DNA of 64,000 nucleotides from Tritrichomonas musculus (Eukaryota; Parabasalia; Tritrichomonadida; Tritrichomonadidae). Of this stretch, positions 1 through 9,715 are shown in pieces. Location of the stretch: the NCBI GenBank assembly GCA_039105265.1, contig JAPFFF010000016.1, positions 2,108,001 to 2,172,000 on the forward strand, read 5' to 3'. The notes beneath the pieces were generated by a model. That model was not told the DNA's origin, made no database searches, and saw nothing but the letters and a program-made list of their open reading frames with translations. Each line of letters begins with the position of its first letter. The stretch's first letter is position 1. The translations under genes were made by a program, and so were the position numbers.

Positions 1-135
1 TCAACCACAGAAAATGAATTCAAAAATTTTGAAAAAAATCCTACAATAAATTCTTCTATATTTAACCATGATTTTGAAATGAACGAAATATTTGAAGAAT
101 TTACTTCTCAAAATTTTGATTTCCAATGGATATAA
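1..135 (+). CDS. C-terminal end of an unidentified protein (cut by window edge)
   Basis: Frame 1 is open from base 1 to a TAA at 133-135, giving 44 residues that are rich in Asn, Phe and Glu and end in FDFQWI. The composition is acidic and polar, like the low-complexity tails of many trichomonad proteins. No domain can be named from so short a piece. It counts as a gene tail because it runs straight into an AT-rich spacer and is denser in G and C than the flanking DNA. It could still be a chance open frame. Confidence 0.4.
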   Translation, partial: STTENEFKNFEKNPTINSSIFNHDFEMNEIFEEFTSQNFDFQWI

Positions 136-2057
136 TAATTATTATATTTAATTGAAATATTAGATTTTTTAAAATGGCTTGATTAAAAATTATTTTTGAA
201 ATAATTAATTATTGGGCATTATATGCTTTGGGAAAGAATATTTGATGAATAAAAATTATTATGTTTTTTTTTTCCTATTTGAACCTTATATTATCACTAT
301 TATATAAATATTTTAATATATAATAAAAATAATGCCATGGCGAGAGATTATTTTTAGGTTATAAATAAATTTAATGAAATGTAATTTTTTTAAAAAAAAA
401 GAATTATATTTCCCCATTTATTTTAAGATATAAGGCTTACCATATTATAAAATAGAGTATTCTTTTGGAGATAAAATGAAATTCATCATTAAAATCAGAA
501 AAACATTAAATTAGCTCAACATTGAAAATTGAGAGGATATGGTTCTTTTGAATGATATCTAGAAGTCAGATTGGTCTCATATTTTTGAATGATTTTTTCA
601 AAATAAAATTTTTTCTTAATTCATTGGAACCCGAATCACTCATTTTTTATTTTACATCATTTTTCAAAACTTTTACAAAATAACTCAGATCAGAAAAAAA
701 AATTGCTTATGATAATGATTCATATTATTTAGATATTTGATTTTGTAATGCAGTTTTTGCTTTAAATTTATGATATCAACAAATATAATTTTTTTTTCCA
801 TATGATTTCACTATTTTATATGGAACCTTTTTTTTCACTTGATGTATATATATGATAGATCCATGCTTTCTTTAAAAAAAATACAATAAGATTCTTTTTT
901 TTTTTTTTAAATCATTATTTTTTGAGGTTCCAATATTTTTCTTCAAAAAACATAAAAATAAATAGCAGTTCCTTTTTAAAATTTTGTTGCAATATAAGCT
1001 TTTATGATTTTCAATTGCTTGTAAAAATTAATCAATTAATCATAATATATTGTTTGTAAAAAATTACTATTAATAAGATGCATTAATACAATGCTATTTA
1101 AAAAATAAAAAAGGAACGAAAGTTTCGATATCTATATTCAAATATTTCATTTTTTTTTTTGAAATAATTTTATTTGAGGTTCTTTTTCAATTTTTCAGAC
1201 GGCAGGTGAGTAATATATTGAATTTTTTTTTTTAAATCTCCAAAGATGATATCTTTGATATACTCAATGGAAATGTGCTCAACAAATTCTAAGTATTTGA
1301 AATAAAAGTACATTATGAGCAAAAGCAAATATTTTGAATAATGATAAGTGAACTTTACATTTTAATATAAAATTTTAATTATTTGTTTAGATAATAAACT
1401 TAAATTATATGAACAATATAATTTTTATCCCAAAATGGCAATATTAAAATGATAGTAAATAAAGATGCCTATTTATGATTAATTTTGTAGTTTAAGGATA
1501 TGATTTCAATTTAGCTATTTTAAATTGCATTTTTTAGTCATTAATCAAAATGTATACCGCATTTCATGTACAATCAATTTGATTTATAAAAGTAAATTGG
1601 AATTCTAATTCAAATCCAATTCTTGTTTTATCATTCATTATAAATTATAGCATGCAAATATTTTGCAACACAAATTATTATATTGCTAAAAGCTAGTATA
1701 ACTCATTTGAATATCCATATATATGAATTACATGAAAATTGGTACGATCATTTTTTAAAAATTTTTTCAAAGATATCTTTGAAAATTCTATGTGACTAAA
1801 TAAAATAATATAAATCAATATATCTTAATAAATTTTATCATTTATAATAAATTTATTATAATTTAAATATAACAATTCATAAATTCATATAAATATAATC
1901 TGATTGTTATAAATTTTCATATCGTTGATCAAATATTTATTAATTAAATACAACAACAACAATAATAATAATAATAAAATCGCAATATCAAAATACCAAT
2001 AATATATTTCAAACTTTTCACGAGATGAGCGGAAAACAAAGTTTTTACAAATTATTA
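136..2057. other. AT-rich intergenic spacer
   Basis: No open frame of note lies here on either strand. The stretch is homopolymer-rich, with many T and A runs. A (CAA)n-(TAA)n microsatellite sits at about 1950-1977, just downstream of the kinase gene on the opposite strand. I see no RNA gene or convincing repeat in it. Confidence 0.7.
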
Positions 2058-3038
2058 TTATTTCAATAACCTCGGAGGATTTTTGTGAAGATGCATTAAC
2101 GACTGATGACGAAAAACCAATCGTTGATCTTTATGGCTTAAAAGATGCATACATGATTTTCTTTTAATTCCTGCGTTCATAGAATTGAACTGATATATCT
2201 TAATTGAAGATATATATGGCTTTTTTGGATTATTTACTGGAATATCGAATAACTTCATTTGGGCCAATTTATAAATAGAAATTCTGTCATCAGGATTCAC
2301 AATAAGCATTTTATCTATTGCTTTTCTGATATCATAATTAATTTTTTCACAATAATATCCATTAATGATCGCTTTTTTTAACTCATCTTTTGTATGGCCT
2401 TCGAATGGATAAGAATATGTGAATAAACGATAAAAAAGGACACCAAGTGACCATATATCTGATTTAAATGGATTAAAAGAAAGAGCTTGGCAAACTTCTG
2501 GAGCTGAATATTGTAGAGTTCCTCGATGAAGATTAATATTATCTTCATGATTAATAATTCCGCTTAAACCGAAATCTGCTATTTTAATTCTACCATTATT
2601 ATCAAATAAAACATTTGCTGTTTTAATATCTTGATGTGCAACAGATTTGTCATAACAATATTTTAATGCAGAAACTAATTGGGAACAAATTCTAATTTTC
2701 TCATCAAAAGATATTTCTTCGTTTCTTGTAATTCTGTCTTCGAGGGTTCCACCATTGCAATATTCTAGAACAATGAATAATTTATCATCTTCATCAAAAT
2801 AATCATACAATCGAATCACATTTGGATGGTTAAGTTTTTTGAGAGAATTTATTTCAGCTTCATATGTTAGGCTATTCTGCTCTGCGTTTTTTGAGTGGCA
2901 TAAAACTTTGATTGCAAATTCTGTGTTATAAAAAAGGCTGACAGCTTTGTAAACAACTGCAAACGATCCTTGCCCTAGGACTGATTTCAAGACATAATTT
3001 CTTACTTTGTGCGGAAGATTGGGATATGGATTAAACAT
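2058..3038 (-). CDS. Serine/threonine protein kinase, CAMK-like
   Basis: This is a 326-residue single-domain kinase that transfers phosphate from ATP to Ser/Thr. The kinase fold covers about residues 16-266. Visible motifs are the glycine loop GQGSFAVVYK (22-31), the FAIK lysine K44, the alpha-C glutamate near E61, the catalytic loop HQDIKTAN (135-142), DFG (155-157), SAPE (178-181) and DIWSLG (194-199). The catalytic HRD is HQD here; the Asp is kept, so activity is still likely, while the usual Arg contact to a phosphorylated activation loop is lost. The short tail after residue 270 has no recognisable domain. The start is the first ATG, just before the glycine loop, so no N-terminal targeting region exists. 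The family is hugely expanded in trichomonads; the substrate is unknown. Confidence 0.93.
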   Translation of the reverse strand: MFNPYPNLPHKVRNYVLKSVLGQGSFAVVYKAVSLFYNTEFAIKVLCHSKNAEQNSLTYEAEINSLKKLNHPNVIRLYDYFDEDDKLFIVLEYCNGGTLEDRITRNEEISFDEKIRICSQLVSALKYCYDKSVAHQDIKTANVLFDNNGRIKIADFGLSGIINHEDNINLHRGTLQYSAPEVCQALSFNPFKSDIWSLGVLFYRLFTYSYPFEGHTKDELKKAIINGYYCEKINYDIRKAIDKMLIVNPDDRISIYKLAQMKLFDIPVNNPKKPYISSIKIYQFNSMNAGIKRKSCMHLLSHKDQRLVFRHQSLMHLHKNPPRLLK

Positions 3039-3798
3039 TTATCAAAGTGTTTAATTTTATAAAGCTTTTGAAATTTATCTATTTAAAATTAAATCAAATC
3101 ATTCAATTTTATTTATTTTTAAAAATAGAATAAAAAATTTTTTATTACCGAAATATCATTATTATAGTTAATAGTTTTTCTTTTAATCATTATTTTAGTT
3201 TATTATTTTTTTATCTATTTAACTTTTTGAGAAAAAAACTTTGAAATATATTTCTATACACTTTATCTTTTCCTCCCAGAAATTTCAATATATAATGCCA
3301 TCCTTTGAATATTTTATTTAATAGTGTTTTATAAAAGCAGTTTTATTGCTTTTTTTGTTTATTTATCATTTTAACTAACTAATTATGCATATTAAATTTA
3401 ATAATCACAAAATATGCTTGTTGGTGATTTATAAAAATTTATTATTTTTACTTTCAAGAAGATTCAATATTTCCCACAATATTAAAAATAATTATTAAAA
3501 TTTCTATAAAAATAGCATATTTTTTACAAATAATGCTAATTGTATAATTTTGAAAAGATTAGTAAACATTTATTGTTATTTATAACATCATAGGCACAAA
3601 TATGTGAAGAAAATCTTATATATTTTTTTAATAAAGAGATATCTATAATATTATTGATTAATATTTTTTTTACCAAAAAAAGAAAAAATTGGATTAATAA
3701 TTACTACAATGAGATACTAATTACGAATAACTTACTCGGGATGGAAGAAATTTCATCTAGAGCTGCTTTTTAATAAAAATGATTTTTTAGAAATTTTC

Positions 3799-3837
3799 GC
3801 GAAAAAAGCGTGAGTAGCTACTCATGGTTTTTTTCGC
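3799..3837. repeat. 39-bp imperfect palindrome
   Basis: The core TGAGTAGCTACTCA (3811-3824) is a perfect 14-bp palindrome. It is flanked by GCGAAAAAA on the left and its complement, with one extra T, on the right. The whole would fold into a strong hairpin or cruciform. It could be a decayed transposon tip or a regulatory hairpin; nothing in the flanks decides. Confidence 0.7.
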
Positions 3838-3884
3838 AAAAGTGCAAAAAAGTTCTCGCCGATTTTTTCTGAAGTACGATACAG

Positions 3885-3898
3885 GGTCAATATTGACC
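3885..3898. repeat. 14-bp perfect palindrome
   Basis: GGTCAATATTGACC is its own reverse complement and lies 48 bp right of the larger palindrome. It resembles a dimeric protein-binding site in form only; no factor can be named. Confidence 0.65.
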
Positions 3899-4502
3899 TT
3901 AACCGTTGGGGTCAAAAAATATCTCCCAAAAAAAAAAAAATTCATAATAACACGCTTGCTAGAAAAATGAACATTGTTGATATTATTAGCAAATATTTAT
4001 TTTAATGGACATTCAAATATATGAGAGCTATAAAGAAATTTCAATGATAGAGTTGGAATAAATTTTTTTTTATATTATTTGTCTGTATAAAATTTAGTAT
4101 ATTTATATAATAATAGAAAAAGAAGATATTTTCAAAAACCATTCGTTTCAATACCAAAATAATTATTGATTATTATTATTTGAAAAAAATATACTAGAGG
4201 CAGGGATAGGAATCGGGATATCTCGGGATGTTCAGGAAAAAAAAGTAAAAAGAGAGACATTTCCCCAAAAAATCTTTGGAAAAAGTTCAAAATCCTCCAT
4301 ATTTCAGACTTGTTATGTAAAAAAAGAGTCATCAAATATCTCAAAAATAGGAATATAAAATTCTTATCCATTAAAGTACATTCTTAGTTTCAAAATAAAA
4401 ATAAAGAAAATATGATCAAAATTACCATATTTCGTCAATTTCTCTACATGAATACCTCTCATTTTTTTAATTTGCCAAAAGAATATATAAAGCAAAATCC
4501 AC

Positions 4503-6441
4503 TTGGATACTTCTAGTATCTTAAATGTTCCTCTTCATTCTTTCAATGAATTTATTTTTTTGGTCAATAATCAAGAGTTCAAGACCAGCAAACTAATATC
4601 TGATCTTTTATCTCCAAAAATCTGTAAAAATCACTTATCAGACCCTACAAGCAATTCATTTACAATTAACACACGTCATAAAGGCAATTTTTCTTCTATT
4701 CTAAATCTCATTAACTTCAAACAAAACGTTATTCCAGATACAGATCTCCCATTCGTTATTGAGGTCATTGAACTTCTAGAAAACGAATCGATTACAATAA
4801 TAGATACCGAACAACCAACGACACTCACTTTTGACAACGTTTTCCAGCTAATCAAAGAACATCAACAATATCCCATATTTTATTCCAAACGTATTTTAAC
4901 CGAAATTGACTTCATCTCATCTCACCTATTCGAGCTCCCAGCAGGAGTGTTATGAAATGACTATTCAAAAAATTGAATACTATGATCGGAGAAAAGTGCC
5001 ATCGTAAACTATTCAAGTACTCAATTTTCGCCGTTTAGGTTTGAATGGAAACTGTTTGTTATCATATTTATCCAGTTTATTTCGAATTATTAATATTTAA
5101 ACAAGTAGTTTAAACAAGATAATACGTTGTAATAAAAGCTCAAATAAATATTTTAACCAAATGAAACACTAATTCGATTTAAATCAGATGATGGAACTTC
5201 ATTCAGTTCAAAGCAGAGAAGAAATCGTTATATCCATAAAGAATCAGGTGATTGCGCGATGCTCTGTCCAATATGGCTTAAGGCTTAAGAAAATGTTTTT
5301 GATTTACGACAATTGCTTTCATTAGATTAAATTTATTATACTATTGGTTATTAATTCACATTTTCTACACTAAATAATGCATATATACGACCTAAATTCT
5401 CTTTTTTTTTATAGTATTATTGTTAGTTACTCGACAGATTGCTTATAAATCTGAATGTGAAATCATAGTTGTACTGAATCTTTAGTAAAAATTATACTTG
5501 TTGATAAATAATTTTATAATTTTTATATGTTTTGATGAGCTTTTATAGTATTTTCTTGGAAAACCAAAAAAATTGTGTGAATAAATGGTCTTTTCATTTC
5601 AAAAAGTTTCTAGTTTGTGAGTCAATTTAGCCATCAGTATGAACATAATATAAGAGATGAATTTTGGACAAAGAAATTTAAAAAGAAAAAATAAATAAGA
5701 AGATATAAGATTTACTAATAAAATAGGAATAGTTAAACTAAGAATTTATTGATAACTTAGGAAAGATGTTGTGATAGAGATAAAAATTTAGAGTTTCGAA
5801 CCAGAATTTATTTTATTACCTTTCAGATAAGTGTAACATCATTTCGTAGAATTTTTCGATCGATATTGATAAGTGTAATCTTTTTTTATTGATATTTTTG
5901 TAGAATTATTGAATCGATTTGGTTTTCAAAAGTCAGACGCCTATGTTTGGCTTCAAATAAGGTGTAAAAATATTAATAGCATTCCCGCTAAGAAGTGTTC
6001 CTCGATAAAGCTATTAAATATTAATAATTCGAAATAAACTGGATAAATATGATAACAAACAGTTTCCATTCAAACCTAAACGGCGAAAATTGAGTACTTG
6101 AATAGTTTACGATGGCACTTTTCTCCGATCATAGTATTCAATTTTTTGAATAGTCATTTCATAACACTCTCCCAGCAGAAAAAGAAGAAGAACTGATCTC
6201 ACTTGACCAAATAACAATTGAAAAAATTCTGAAAAATCCGTTACTCAAAATTGAGAGCGAAGACCAGTTAATTTCACTCATTAATCAGATGTACACGAAA
6301 GATGACAGTTACTCGACGCTGTATGAATTTGTTCTCTTCAGTTGTGTCAGCGAAGGCAAAATTGACGAATTCTTAGAAAACTTCGACTACAATGATCTGA
6401 CCAAAGAAGTATGGGACTCTTTTTCAAAGGGATGCAATTGA
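4503..6441 (+). pseudogene. BTB/BACK-like protein gene split by a DNA transposon
   Basis: The left part (4503-4944) encodes about 147 residues of a trichomonad BTB-like domain (FIFLVNNQEFKTSKLISDLLSP). The right part (6179-6441) continues in frame through a BACK-like helical segment to a TGA at 6439-6441. Removing the inserted element and one copy of its 9-bp target duplication leaves an open frame of 234 residues, so the insertion is the only visible lesion. These proteins probably act as protein-interaction scaffolds, by analogy with BTB proteins in general. Many relatives carry a C-terminal F5/8-type C domain, like the copy at 43.5-44.5 kb; this one stops before it. Because the element is inside the coding region, the locus should no longer give a full-length product: translation would end at a stop shortly inside the element. 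Confidence 0.85.
4945..6169. mobile_element. Non-autonomous DNA transposon, Mutator-like (MULE/MITE)
   Basis: The element is 1,225 bp long. Its terminal inverted repeats, 4945-5100 and 6014-6169, match over all 156 bp by my base-by-base reading and start GAGTGTTATGAAATG. It is bounded by a 9-bp direct repeat TCCCAGCAG (4936-4944 and 6170-6178). Long inverted repeats plus a 9-bp target duplication are the classic marks of Mutator-like elements. The interior (about 5101-6013) has no transposase frame, so it would need a transposase from another copy. Identical arms and an unaltered duplication point to a recent insertion into the BTB-like gene. Confidence 0.88.
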
Positions 6442-6617
6442 TTTCAATAGATGGGAATTTTTGGAATAAAAGTGCAGTCAAAATTTTCAAAGAATGCCTA
6501 AATAAAAAAACATAAAAGTATCTAATTTTACCATATCAACATATGCAAATTAAAAAAAAGACAATAAAACTTGACTATAATGAAATATGTTATCTTTAAA
6601 TAAACATCATTATTAAA

Positions 6618-8243
6618 TATAGTTATGTTTGTTTTGAGGAAAATGTTATTTTTGAAGGAAAATCTGACAAAAAGACGTTAAGGAAAAAATCTATTTTATT
6701 TGCTTTTTTTCCAGCAACAAATGAATAATTTGATTTTTTAAGTAATAGCAAATTATCAACAAACTAACATGAATTAAAATAACCGATGAAATGAACGTTT
6801 ATAAATTCATACAAAAAGATATCAGATTTGATGATCAAAAATAAAAGTCAATTAAAACAATTAATTTTATGATTTGCGTGTTTAGAACAGATTAATTTAA
6901 CAATATTCGGTATTTTTAGCCTATTCTAAATCGCTGGCGATGAGATAGTTTGAATAAATAGTTTTTTTTTATAATCATTTTTATTTTGATAATATTTACT
7001 TAAATATCAATTGTTTCTTTATCCAATTAACTAAAATTTAATCATATAGTAATTACATATTTAAACATACCACCACTTTCCAATTGACAATATTTTGCTT
7101 CCAGAAAACTTAAATTTGGAAATTGTTTTAATTCATATGTTTCGTCTATCAAGCTATCAATAACAAGATAAAAAAAATAAGATTTATAATGAATATGAGG
7201 TATTGTTTTGTGTTATGAAGAAAATTTTGATTATGAAAGAAGTGATGTGTTTTAACAGCTCATTTCTTGAAAATGTCGAAATAAAATTGATTTAAAAGAA
7301 AAATTCTTAAATGATTAATTGATTTTTTAAAATAAGTATCAAAATAGATTAATAATCTTTTAAATAAATATGAGAAAGAAAATGAAAGCCAAAACGCATT
7401 GAAAACCTATACTTTTGCATCTTTTATATAAGTTTATTGAATTTTAGAAAAAAGTGAATTTTTCTCAAGACAAAGTAAGTTTCTTCTATATAATTTTATA
7501 TTTAATAATATTATACTATTAAGCATATAATTTTCACCTTAAATATCAATATTCCAGAAATTTTTGCTTCCAAGAAACAATCAATTATAAACACGTTTTT
7601 TCATTTTTATTATTACAGGGATTTAAAAAAGTGATATTATGCTAGTATCTTATTTCAAAACCATGCGTATTATATTTTTTGCTATGCAGTTTTTATTTTT
7701 TCTGTTATAAAATTGAACAATTCATTTTTGATGACTTTTTTAAAACCCCCAGCAATTTTCATATATATTGAGAATTATGAAATACTGATAATAGAAATAT
7801 ATATAATGAATGATAATCTTATATTTACATTGCTTTTTCTAAAAAAATAATTGATATTTAAGTAAATATTATCAAAATAAAAATGATTATAAAAAAAAAC
7901 TATTTATTCAAACTATCTCATCGCCAGCGATTTAGAATAGGCTAAAAATACCGAATATTGTTAAATTAATCTGTTCTAAACACGCAAATCATAAAATTAA
8001 TTGTTTTAATTGACTTTTATTTTTGATCATCAAATCTGATATCTTTTTGTATGAATTTATAAACGTTCATTTCATCGGTTATTTTAATTCATGTTAGTTT
8101 GTTGATAATTTGCTATTACTTAAAAAATCAAATTATTCATTTGTTGCTGGAAAAAAAGCAAATAAAATAGATTTTTTCCTTAACGTCTTTTTGTCAGATT
8201 TTCCTTCAAAAATAACATTTTCCTCAAAACAAACATAACTATA
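6618..8243. mobile_element. Non-coding element with 395-bp terminal inverted repeats
   Basis: Left arm 6618-7012 and right arm 7849-8243 are inverted copies that look identical over 395 bp, including a run of nine T/A bases. The outer tips read TATAGTTATGTTTG. The interior (7013-7848) is AT-rich with no open frame. No 9-bp target duplication is visible; the flanks are compatible with a TA duplication just outside TAGTTATG, which would suit a Tc1/mariner-type mechanism, but the flanks are too AT-rich to be sure. The family is therefore open. Perfect arms imply recent movement or gene conversion. It lies about 175 bp downstream of the split BTB-like gene and ends 28 bp before the GH13 relic. 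Confidence 0.8.
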
Positions 8244-8270
8244 AATAAATAAATATCTTAAAAGCAATAC

Positions 8271-8840
8271 TTAATATTCAAAAATTTGAGCTTGATATGG
8301 CTCAAGTGATAACATTAGACCATTTTCTCTCATTTCGTAAGGATCTCTAGTATAATAAGTATCAGATATCATTTCGAGAACATAAATGGTCATTGAGTCG
8401 ATATTAGCGTCATCGCAAATAATTCTTCCCTGAGACCAACAATTATTAAAGTTGATTGTGACAAGGATATTCTGCTTATTCAAAACCCATTTTCCATGCC
8501 ACAATTCTATCACGGCATTCACCTAGAACAGAGATCGGTTTCCACTCACCGTAAAGTATCGCAGGACTAGCTAGTATATTGAGTAACTTTGTATAGAACT
8601 TAACGATCTCTTGATTGCATGTTCGGGCATTGCACGCCTCAAATTGACATCGATTTGGCTCCTGTAACCGAGCCATTGTTGCGTGTTGATGAGTCTGACT
8701 CCTGGCAAAGTCAAAAGAGCCGCTGAGGCAGTCATGGCCTGCTTAGAGCTCCCATTGAAGCATGTGATCATTCCAGGCTCGTCATGATTTTCGATAAAAT
8801 GAACCTTTTTGTCTGTTATAAAATAGACCTTTTTATAAAA
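8271..8840 (-). pseudogene. C-terminal fragment of a GH13 (alpha-amylase family) glycosidase
   Basis: Reading right to left, the fragment shows ENHDEPGM, the family's conserved NHD region near the catalytic centre, followed by a helix-rich stretch (SKQAMTASAALLTLPGVRL), a QQWLGYRSQIDVNLRR segment, and a C-terminal beta domain ending in QAQIFEY and TAA. Enzymes of this family cleave or transfer alpha-glucans. Only about the last 180 residues remain. The reading frame shifts at least twice (near NLRR and near IVAWK), so it is a relic. Its upstream end abuts a broken DUF3447 gene, suggesting a deletion or recombination joined the two. The intact parent is not in the window. Confidence 0.72.
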
Positions 8841-9515
8841 AGAATTTTTTTTTGCGATAAAGAATACTTTTCAGCGATAATGATCACTTTTTCATAAAAA
8901 TAGAATAAAGTTTCACAAGTGAGTAATTGATTCTTCAATATAACATAAGCAATAAAGTCTTTCGTTTTCTTATGCCGAATCAATTCACATAAAATTTTGT
9001 CATTTTCTCCAATTTTTCGTTTCGCGCAAAATTCTTCTTCGTTTTCTTTCGGAATTCGTTTAACAATTTCTTCTTTTTTGACTTCTTTATGTTCATTAAA
9101 ATAGGTTCTAATGAATTCTTCTGTCAGAATTTCATTGATTTCTGGTCCAAAATATTCAATGTATCTCATCGCTTTATTCGCTTCACTCGTAAGTTTCGAA
9201 ACTAGAAGAATTGGTTTGTTTCCTTTAAGAAGTTCATATTTTTCTGAATTCGTGAAATATTTGTTAAGATCTGTTTTGAGTAATATTTAAATTCGTTCGA
9301 TTTTTTCAATAAAGTTAAAAATACGTTGGTGATTGTCGCTTATTATATTAATCATCTGTATTAATGATTTAATTTCATATTTATCTTCTTGTTTGGTCTT
9401 TGATAATCTGAACAAAATTTTCATAATTTTCTTCCACATTTGATTCTTCTTCTAGGAATTCTAGAAGAGATTCTTGAATTTTCTTCTTTCGCTCTATCGA
9501 CTCTGAAATACTCAT
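8816..9515 (-). pseudogene. Broken DUF3447-ankyrin protein, N-terminal part
   Basis: The likely start is the ATG at 9515 (MSISESIERKKKIQ). The region continues through a helical N-terminal domain to the family signature KRKIGENDKILCELIR, which corresponds to the GEND..IC.LIR block seen in the intact relatives at 27.7 and 37.2 kb. At least one frameshift (after KDQTRR) and an in-frame stop interrupt it, and the ankyrin repeats that should follow are missing. The right-to-left reading runs into the GH13 relic. Such proteins are presumed interaction scaffolds. The gene is non-functional as it stands. Confidence 0.72.
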
Positions 9516-9715
9516 TTTTGCAGTAAAATTATTATATAACCATATATGAATTCAATATTTGAATGATGCCTCAAAAATAATGAAAATAAAAATAAAGATT
9601 ATTTCTATTTTTAATCATTTCTATAGATTAAAAAATAAAATTTATTTAAATATGTACATGATCAAAGGATAAACAAAAACAATTTTTATTTAAATTACAA
9701 CATTATAAGTTAATA

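Larger units (their letters stand above)
3039..4502. other. Intergenic spacer with two palindromes
   Basis: No credible gene is present; a 79-codon frame at 4132-4371 (minus) is rich in Phe, Leu and Asn and looks like chance. Around 3795-3905 lies an island with more G and C than its flanks. It holds a 39-bp imperfect palindrome, a 14-bp perfect palindrome and a 19-nt motif shared with 17883-17901; each is listed separately. Confidence 0.6.

Noticed and set aside
1950-1977. CRISPR-like or regulatory repeat
   Set aside because: It is a plain trinucleotide microsatellite; no spacers or conserved repeats are present, and the genome is eukaryotic.
3795-3905. Transposon end at the paired palindromes
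   Set aside because: No matching inverted copy or target duplication was found within the spacer, so only the palindromes are reported.
4132-4371. 79-codon minus-strand frame (MDKNFIFLFLRYL)
   Set aside because: Phe/Leu/Asn-rich, no domain, in a T-rich spacer; expected by chance in DNA this AT-rich.
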